From contig OU744446.1 in assembly GCA_916610825.1 (NCBI GenBank), positions 32,778,225-32,842,224 on the forward strand: a DNA stretch of 64,000 nt, in the 5' to 3' direction. This stretch comes from Haliclystus octoradiatus. Its lineage: Eukaryota; Cnidaria; Staurozoa; Stauromedusae; Haliclystidae. Below are positions 56,801-64,000 of the stretch, piece by piece. Below the pieces are notes generated by a model that saw only the letters and a program-made list of their open reading frames with translations, did not search any database and had not been told where the DNA came from. Position numbers and translations under genes: made by a program. Each line of letters begins with the position of its first letter. Position 1 is the stretch's first letter.

Positions 56801-57880
56801 TTACATCAATTATCAAATCAGTATATTTCACGTTTCCATAACAAAATATGCTCAAAGTCTAGAACAACAAGTAATATAAACATCATCATTTTTAATTATA
56901 TTTACTTAGCACCAGGCTTACTTATACATTTGTGTACTTCATACAATACTATCAAATATATGTCAATGCTAACAAAACTCCTATAGCCTTTTGACATACT
57001 ATATGCTAAACCGCTATAGCGATCATCTAATTTTACTGTATTTCTTGTATGACCGTTGTATGACATAGCTGTATAAATCTTAATATAGTATATTTTGTAT
57101 ATATTTTATTTGCCAATCCTTGTTAGAAATAAAATACACGCATACAAACATCATACTTTCGTAACCTTGTTTTTACTAAAAAAAAGTACATAAAAAAAAC
57201 CGTACAAAGAGCGTTACTTTTTGACCATTTCTTTCCCTCACTTTTAATACATTGATATAGATATAAAAGGATATGGACCGGATATTAATTTTGTTGCACA
57301 GTTTACTCTTTACGCAATTACAATGAAACATTGAATTTATAAGGTCAAAAATATTTGTTTTATGGACATTAGCTTCAGTATATAATTCATCATTTTCCTT
57401 CTCATTTTTAGTGATTGCAATATATTTTCAATTTATTTGTTAATTTTCACACAATGTAAACGAACAGCATCGCTCATATAGTGATGCGAAATAAAATAAA
57501 ATTCAAACAACCACTTTTATAAATATATAGATATATAGAATCTACCTCAATTCCTTCATCGCATGTAAGTGCAGTAGGAGCAGCAAGCTAGATTATCTTG
57601 ATGCAAGACATAATGAGCTCAGACAGGTATGCAAGATTTTATATCTCTTTTAGAAGATAATTAGGATCGGCGTCCAAGAAGTGTGAAATACCTGGTAAAA
57701 CAGATCTTGTTTGGACTAATTTTTTCTCCGAAATAAGACTTAATGGCTATGCCATTTTTCAGTTTTTGCTGTGTAGTCTTTGACTCCTTTTATTATGTAA
57801 CATTATATATATGTAATGTACTTATAAATGTATGAGACAAGACATCAATAAAAACGCTCAATGCTAATTGCAGAGCTATA
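53870..57880. other. Long non-coding stretch
   Basis: No ORF, RNA gene or repeat recognised over 4 kb of AT-rich DNA. The best regulatory-looking site is 'cagtataaatagattcg' at about 55499-55515, a good TATA box, but no coding start follows within several hundred bases. Confidence 0.45.
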
Positions 57881-57881
57881 T

Positions 57882-58010
57882 GAAAAGGTTGACTCAAAGA
57901 TTACGAGTTTAGTCCGTTAATCTGAATTTCGCGTAAGGGATGCTTTTAGTTCTCTTATACGCACAACTCAGAGTAACGGACTAAACTCGTAATCTTTGAG
58001 TCACCTTTTT
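57882..58010. repeat. MITE-like foldback with about 55-bp inverted repeats
   Basis: Left 'gactcaaagattacgagttt' followed by 'agtccgtta' is mirrored on the right by 'taacggact' and 'aaactcgtaatctttgagtc'. The arms continue to 'cgcgtaag' and 'cttatacgc'. Only about 20 bp separates the arms. It lies directly next to repeat R2 copy 2. Confidence 0.85.
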
Positions 58011-58016
58011 ATGAAA

Positions 58017-59240
58017 TATTAAACAAATAGTTCATACTTTCATACAAATGCCTTCTCGTTTTCTCCTTACGTGTCTCTCGTGGTGCTATCAGAGCATATA
58101 GTTCACGGAAAGTATGAACTATTGGTTTAGAACATAGCCAACCCCGATTTGTGAATGTTGGGTACGTTTTTTGAGAGCATTTTCTGATCCTACAATCCAT
58201 GATCAAGTATGTAATTCTCAGGTTTCGTGACGTCTCAGCTGAGTCGAGAGCTGTACACTTGCTTTTTTTAAATCAACTAAAAGCTGAGAGGAAAAATTGA
58301 TATCGAGAAGTTTATATTCCTCTTCTTGAAATTAAAAGAATGGATGCTTAGCATCGTTTTCTTACATAGTCATGGATTCGTATCTTTAAACAATATTTTC
58401 TATTTCTTATGTGTGTTCTTCATTATGGAAAACTGACTTTGAAAGCTTGAAAAGGAAAGTAGTAGTAGTAGTAGTATAGACAGTCACATTATAGGAATGT
58501 GCCGTCCCTCTTACGCCTTACATATTTGCTATACAAAGAACGCTTCAAAACACGGTCAGACATAGCTGACAAAGAAACTTTTAAATAACACAATTCACGA
58601 TACAAAACATGATGAAAAGATACTACTCTCCCATAGCCCCGTCGAAGCATCTCCTTCGGTTGCCAGTGAAGGATGTCATGCAGCGGTTGAGGGGCATACG
58701 TCTTTGATCTTTCGATGTGACCTAAAAAAGACATCTGACGTTGGTGAGCAAAGGGAAAGGAAAGAAAATGTTTCTTACCTATAATTTGAAGAACTTCGTA
58801 AAAAGTCGTGAACGCGAAGAAAGAAATGAAACAAAGAAAGATTTATTGACTAAATGTTTGCCAATTACCTATTTAAAAGAGCAGATTATTGAATTTATGA
58901 ATTCTTTAGAATGCTGCTAACTTTCATTTGGAGAAATGGTTTTATTATTTAAAATTTTAGAGGTTGATTCTGTTTAGCCTATATGTTTTGGTTTCGGTAG
59001 TTTATCGAAAGCTTTCTTTTCAATGCCAGGAATTTAGTTTTTACTTATATCTAGGAACTTGCAAAAATTGGCCATTAAAATATAAGGGGATGTATTAATG
59101 AAATGAAGCTATGTTATCTTATGTTTTCACAATTATCAATAAAGTAAAAGTTATGCAAATTGTTTTTAAATTGTTAATTTGTGCAAAATATTTCTATACA
59201 CTTTAAACATGTTTGTTTACTGGCTCAGATATTTCTCCTG
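58017..59240. repeat. Interspersed repeat R2, copy 2 (interrupted)
   Basis: Matches 40423-41235. It is interrupted by a LINE fragment at 58460-58755 and is longer by about 200 bp near 58850-59050. It ends at 'gtttactggctcagatattt' like copy 1. Confidence 0.8.
58460..58755 (-). mobile_element. LINE 3' fragment inserted in repeat R2, with 9-bp target duplication
   Basis: The minus-strand ORF 58489-58734 reads MSFLGHIERS, LHDILHWQP, RRGYGRVVSFHHVL and AMSDRVLKRSLYSKYVRR, the post-RT C-terminus of a LINE. The 3' end is a (TAC/AGT)n tract at 58460-58476. It is flanked by 'aaaggaaag' at 58451-58459 and 58756-58764. Repeat R2 copy 1 (about 40940) keeps the unoccupied site 'gaaaaggaaagaaaatg'. Confidence 0.85.
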
Positions 59241-59586
59241 CGAGCCATTTGATTTATTTTAAACAACTTAGAGAAAATGAAATTGTATATTACTCTACAA
59301 ATATTCACTGTATTTGCTTTTTACTTTTAATTACTTGCTGTTTATAATGCCATATTTAAATAATTATCGGCTGTTTGGTATTTTCATAAATTTCTTGAAA
59401 TCGATGGGGTCAAGCTTGGCTATGGTGAAATGGCGTTATTGGCGTTAACCAATAAAATCGCAAGAATAAATCGTAGCAGATCCTTGATATGTTCTAGATA
59501 TATATATATATCTACATAATAATAAAATTTATGTTTATCTAATAGCAGATAATATAGGGCTCTATGTCTTCATTTGACAGAGCGGT

Positions 59587-59800
59587 AAATAATAATAATA
59601 TATGGCGAAAGAGTCAAAGAATACACATTCTTTACTGTTACTCCAGTAACCAGAATTTTTACTCAAATTTGATTAGACAGATTTTTTTTTAGACAGATTT
59701 GAGTAAAAAATCTGTCTGAAGATCGCTGTAAAAAACGTGAAACTTGAGTAACAGTAAAGAATGTGTATTCTTTGACTCTTTCGCCATTTATTATTATTAT
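59587..59800. repeat. Foldback element with facing hammerhead-like halves
   Basis: The arms 'ggcgaaagagtcaaagaata' and 'tattctttgactctttcgcc' continue inward through 'cacattctttactgttactc' and 'gagtaacagtaaagaatgtg'. The flanking (TAA)n/(TTA)n is also symmetrical. The right arm ends in motif HH5. The left arm, read on the minus strand, has a decayed facing copy: CTGT-CTAATCA and ACT-GG-AGT-A-ACAG. It lies 220 bp beyond the end of the minus-strand Penelope-like fragment. Confidence 0.85.
59712..59754 (+). ncRNA. Hammerhead-ribozyme-like motif HH5 (most complete)
   Basis: CTGT, core CTGAAGA, stem II region TCG...CGT, core GAA, stem III ACT-TG-AGT (3 pairs, 2-base loop), A at the cleavage position, ACAG. 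Stem I pairs CTGT with ACAG (4 bp). Core positions fit CUGANGA...GAA with the A15.1-U16.1 pair and H17 = A. A type I hammerhead with minimal stem III is the kind known from Penelope-like elements and retrozymes. Stem II is short here, with a U-U at its base, so self-cleavage may need dimers or may be lost. Confidence 0.6.
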
Positions 59801-60018
59801 ACATATATATATAAATAGAGGAGTCATAGACTACACATTTTGTTACTGTAACTTGAAGTTCTATTGCAGCTATTGTTAAATGGGATAAAGCCTATTGTAT
59901 CGCAATGTGTGTCTTTTCTTTTTGATCGTTTCCTATGCGGCATTTAATTGTTACAGTTTATGTTTTAGTCGATTTATAATTATTGAAATGAAATTTATTT
60001 TGTGTCTACATTTTGAAA

Positions 60019-60516
60019 TTAACTCAGATCTTTTATTAAGTAACTCTTTTTTGGAACAATGATATGATATTTTTCTGCCAGGCATAGCTGGCATCTTATC
60101 GTTATATTATTGTATGGTTTTGCTCTCGACAGAGCTGTCCATTCGATGCTGTAGTCGGTGGCTTTGTCCTTCTGTTGCCAAATATATTTGGATAGTTGCG
60201 TGTTGTGTGTATTACGTTCATGCCGAAATGTGCTTGTGTGCTGTGTGTAGCATGTCTTGAAAGAATTTTCCTTCAGACCGATGTAATTTTTACCCTCTTT
60301 GTCCTCCGGGGTAGTCACTTTGGCGTTGTATATTAAGCCTTCCATAAGGCATCTATTGTTTAATGGACAATTTTCCTTTGTGCGGCAGTTGCATAATTGC
60401 GCATTTCTGTTACTTCCATTTCGGTATTTGTTAATTTCTTGTTGTGGTTAGTAATGTTTCCTTTATGTTCGAAGTGCAACTGTAACTTACTTTTAGCGTG
60501 TTTTGATTGAAAATCT
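60019..60516 (-). pseudogene. Second Penelope-like family: GIY-YIG part (3' half of an inverted insertion)
   Basis: Minus-strand words in order: IFNQNTLKVSYSC, NHNKKL, CNCRTKENCPLNNRCLMEG, YNAKVTTPEDK, NYIGLKENSFKTCYTQH, TQLSKYIWQQKDKAT and RCQLCLAEKYHII. The open frame is 60019-60345. Frameshifts lie near 60400 and 60450. It is the same family as 52990-53636. The 5' neighbour of this fragment in the element is found inverted next to it at 60517-60720. Confidence 0.8.
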
Positions 60517-60720
60517 GGCCACACTACTACTAATTTAAAATATGAGCCAAGGCCAGCAACATCAAGTCGTAGAAAAGGGAAAAGGAAGAGAAATTTCAGA
60601 TGGTTTAACCCACCGCCCGCTAAAGTGTGAAAACCAACATTGGCCGAACATTCCTTAACCTAGTCAAAAAGCATTTTCCGAAGACAAGCAAGCTACATAA
60701 GATTTTTAACGAACCTGAAG
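60517..60720 (+). pseudogene. Second Penelope-like family: WFNPP segment (inverted 5' half)
   Basis: Plus-strand reading gives KRKRNFRWFNPP, then after a one-base shift VKTNIGRTFLNLVKKHFP and KLHKIFN. In related elements this segment comes immediately before the NTLKVSYSC segment. Here it lies head-to-head with it. The segment ends at KIFN exactly where the minus-strand part begins (IFN). The frame 60627-60809 continues into flanking DNA after this. Confidence 0.8.
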
Positions 60721-60899
60721 CTTATAGTGTATATCTATATGCAAAATATATTACATACAATGAAATGAATGAATTATACATTACATGCAAACTGCATTAC
60801 TGTATATGAAATAAGACTGCGACACATTAATGCAAATGTCAAAAAGGCAAAATGTCAGTATATATGTCAATATACCCAAGAAGGATTATATTTCTTGTA

Positions 60900-61000
60900 T
60901 ATCTTATGTATATAAAGTCAGTCAAACTCGTTGAAATAATATGTATACGCTCTGCTATGGATGAATTTATATGGATTTATATTTCAGATAATCGAACGAG
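60900..61000 (+). promoter_or_regulatory. Conserved upstream block with splice acceptor, second copy
   Basis: Same order of words as 1695-1787: 'gtcagtcaaactcgt', 'ctctgct', 'tttatatttcagataatcg'. AG is at 60986-60987, 13 nt before the ATG. 'atgtatataaagtcag' just upstream could be a TATA-like element. Confidence 0.5.
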
Positions 61001-61330
61001 ATGGAATTTCTGATTTTATTTATCTGCTTTGGTATTATTATCACATTTGGAAGTTTGATTGATGCCACCTTTTCCAATGGATTGAAATATGTTGAACACA
61101 TTGTAAATGATGATAACAAAGCATACAAAATCACAAAAAGAATTGCAGATATATCAGGTGTTAAATGCAGTATCAAATGCGCAGCAAACAGGGAATTATG
61201 TCATTATAAGCGTGAAAAAGAGATTTCTACAAGTTCAACGATAATTTGCGAATTTTTACAACAAAGTGATGGTGGCACTCTGAGTGAAAGTGAAATCACA
61301 GAATACAACAGTGGATATGGACCTGTTTAT
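61001..61330 (+). CDS. First coding exon of a secreted PAN/apple-like protein (paralogue of 1788-2126)
   Basis: 110 residues: a signal peptide (about 1-25), then LKYVEHIVNDDNKAYKITKR, and a Cys module with C56, C60, C67 and C83 (same spacing as the paralogue, last gap one shorter). Residues CAANRELCHYKRE and IICEFLQ are identical in both. The exon ends before GTAAGT at 61331. Sequence similarity continues about 130 bp into the intron. The following exons would lie beyond 61.5 kb or outside the window. Function is not known; an extracellular binding or adhesion role is inferred from the PAN-like pattern. The 5' copy has one extra codon pair at the start (MEIEF versus MEF). Confidence 0.65.
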
Positions 61331-61464
61331 GTAAGTATAATTAGTTGGAGTAGTAGCGATGACAGAGTTATAGTATTTTGATGTTTCAAGGACAAATTTC
61401 AATAATAGCTGTCGATTGGCAGCTCTGAGCCACTGAGATCTAACTGTACAGTTGAGTTTGCTCC

Positions 61465-64000
61465 AATTGGCAGTTATGCAAAGGAATTACCTCTTTCTCA
61501 AGTGTATTTTCCAGATTACTGTATTTCCAGTGTACTTTAAATTATGGGTATCAGTTTTTAAAGGAGAAGAAGGAGTCTGACTGAATTATAATAACAAAAG
61601 CAATAACTAATTTAGACAGGCTTCGAGAAAGTGTGAATCCTTGGATCCTAGATTTCGACGGAGAATTCCAATTCCCGCAAAATACGTATTTTTTCTTTTT
61701 TTTGTATGTTTATGAGATGAGATTCTCATCAACTGTCGGACGAACAGTACCTACTATAATTATTGTCTTGTGTTATATGACAGTTTATAAGAATCAAATT
61801 TTTATATTACGAACTGCAAACATTTAGATACTTTTAGATACTCAATGAGATTTCTCATAGTGAACGTTGACAAGTTCCCTCGCGAATTTCAAAATGTTTT
61901 TGAATCACTTTTATACGAGAGAGTTTTACAAATTTCATGCCAGAGAAAATAAAACAAGCAACAAAATATGAGATGAGGCTGTGTAATCGTAGTCTATGCA
62001 TACACAATTTGCATCTTATTTAACAATTTTCTCGTCGCTATTTTATTGTCGAAAAATATCACTCTTCTGCTAAAGTTTATAAGCAACAAACTTTTTTTTT
62101 ACGAAATGCGAACATTTAGATATTTTTAAATACTCAATAGTTATCTAGCTTAAGTTTGTATTTTGTGGAGTTGTATTCGTTTTAGTCAGTATCAATATCC
62201 AGCTGATTTGTTTCAAAAATTAAATCTGAAACTCGAATGGACGTCGTCTTAAAATTTGTCCTCCAAATCATGAAGCTGCACGCATCATTGATGCCTCTTA
62301 GATTGACGGTTGAATTTAAAATTAAATATTTAGTTTCAAGTCACAGAAATTGAATTTTAAATGTTAAGATAATTTTTACATGAGAATGTTTCAAGCAAGG
62401 TTGTTTACATTTTTGGTGTTTTATTAACCAACCAGCGCTCAATAAAATTTCATGTGATACCAAGATGCGCTGTGATTGGGCACACCATATTCTTGGTTTC
62501 TGGCACATTTTATTACCTTCAGTTTTGTTTGGCCCTCATGGAGCGCCGCGTGGAAATGAGAGCCGTGATGGAATGAGGCTAGCCAATGTCAACATGAGTT
62601 TGATATTGTGCCTCATTTAAAAGAAATATTTCATAGAGCTAATATTTCAGATCGAGGTCGAAGTTATCTGGTGACGCCGTAGACTGAGCCCGATAACTTC
62701 GCCCTAAGTGTGAATTCACAACGCGCAGTGGAAGTGTTGAAACGATCAAACAATAGAATCACAGCAGGACAGCTTTTACAAGGATAGTAATTTTACGATC
62801 AAACCCTTCTTGTCTCAAATGCATATAAAATGGTCGTAGAAACGGGAAAAAGATTACAAAATTGCTATATGATGTCTGAATTTTTATATATCATGATTCC
62901 ATTCTCAGAATACGAAATTGGACTTTCAACAAAAGTCTAAAATGAGATTGGAATGTAATATATTTAGCAAAGGTTTGTACTGGAGGTGTTTGGTGCTTCA
63001 CCAAGCCTTCCAGCTGTGTGTTGATACTGGACACGTGACTGCGCCTTGCGAATTATTCTCAATATTGTGCAAAGCCGCATTTAATAATTGAATTATTGTT
63101 TTGACCTCATCATATCTAAAGAAAATCGTAAGAAAACAAGAGTCGCAAATAAATATCATTATTTATTTGCTAATTTATAATTCCAAATAATAAAATTTGA
63201 AAACTATGATAAAATGTGGACTTTCAAAAATAAAAAACATTTCAAGATATAAAATCATGATTTTAAAAAGTTCTACAATTAAATTAGTTTACTTGCATTT
63301 GATCATTATAGGTGCAAGCTGCATTATTTTGGAATAATAATTTAGCAAGTTAATAAAGTCTCTTCTTTTACCGATAATGCTTTCTCCGTTGCTTGTTCTC
63401 TTTCCATTTGCTATTGACTTTCGAAAAATTAATAAAAAATTATTCAAAAATATTGTTTGCCTACGTCAACTTAACCACGTTGTATTGGGTACTACAGAGT
63501 GAGATATTGATCATCACTGGATCATAATAAACTTTCCAAAAAAAAATCAATATCTCCAGGTATTACACGTTTTAGCTAGAAATATCGTGTTTTCTTTCGA
63601 ATACTTATACGAACAATGATTATTAGTTTAAGATTATAATGGAAATCGAAGACTCGAATAATAATAAAAAAATAACTTTAGAACATTACCACTTCGACAA
63701 ACAACTTTATTAGAAAATTAAAATGAAATGAAATCACCACAAGAGCTAAATAAGCATGTTGAATAATTATTATTAAGAAATTAAGAATATATTTTCTTTT
63801 AATATACTTTCGATAACCAAGCAGACACAATTTAAATAGAGCTTTTTCACACCGGCCGTGTTGGTATGTACATCCAGCTGTCATATAGTCTTTTCAAATA
63901 CATCACAAGGGTTATAATCTTTTTTTTTGACAATTCTCGAGAGACTCATGAGCCCGTGAAAAAGTTTTGCAGATCAATTGGCACAACTAGATTTGAATCA
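61465..64000. other. Non-coding stretch to the window end
   Basis: No gene recognised; ORFs at 61633-61827 and 63678-63884 have no features. A short word, 'cgaactgcaaacatttagat', near 61808 is echoed as 'cgaaatgcgaacatttagat' near 62102. Bases 62255-62330 faintly resemble the start of the tandem repeat at 31085. Further exons of the PAN-like gene may be hidden here. Confidence 0.4.

Overview
The window is AT-rich animal DNA with spliced exons, a pol III tRNA gene, satellite DNA and many transposon remnants. It carries Penelope-like elements, non-LTR retrotransposons with microsatellite tails, a hAT transposase remnant, Helitron-like units and short foldback elements. This mix suggests a marine or aquatic invertebrate, for example a tunicate or cnidarian, but nothing here fixes the species. 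A 200-base run of N at 24012-24211 marks a scaffold gap.

Host genes are sparse. Two paralogous first exons of a small secreted PAN/apple-like protein lie 59 kb apart in the same orientation (1788-2126 and 61001-61330). They share upstream sequence, a splice acceptor just before the ATG and a GTAAGT donor. Three linked exons at 14178-14982 encode the Ser/Thr-rich, Cys-rich end of a secreted protein. An intronless class A GPCR of 321 residues lies at 17639-18604 on the minus strand. A tRNA-Pro(AGG) gene is at 35998-36069. A few weak small ORFs are listed with low confidence.

Layout: 1-8 kb holds the first PAN-like exon, interspersed repeats and hairpins. 8.08-14.14 kb is a head-to-tail dimer of a 3.0 kb Helitron-like unit ending 40 nt upstream of an exon. 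14-21 kb holds exons, a LINE tail, the GPCR and a (TTA)n block of about 116 copies. 21.65-24.01 kb is a near-perfect palindrome of a Penelope-like element running into the gap. 24.2-30.26 kb is a second Helitron-like dimer. 31-36.6 kb holds a three-copy tandem repeat, a decayed LINE with another LINE tail nested in it, and the tRNA inside a local duplication. 39.7-42.8 kb is a broken L2/CR1-like LINE. 43-47.2 kb has a hammerhead-like foldback, a 91-bp satellite and a hAT transposase C-terminus. 52.6-53.9 kb and 59.6-60.7 kb hold a second Penelope-like family. 57.9-59.2 kb holds foldback and interspersed repeats.

The most notable signal is a family of small hammerhead-ribozyme-like motifs at 19.2, 20.9, 43.0, 43.1, 53.8 and 59.7 kb. 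They share CTGANGA and GAA core blocks, a very short stem III and, in four copies, a stem I whose pairing changes in a compensatory way. Two foldback elements contain facing copies, and two or three copies lie close to Penelope-like elements. Other signals worth checking are the transposed Helitron dimers, the Penelope palindrome, a Penelope insertion with a twin-priming type inversion, and a LINE insertion whose empty site is preserved in the same window. All percentages and alignments were judged by eye.
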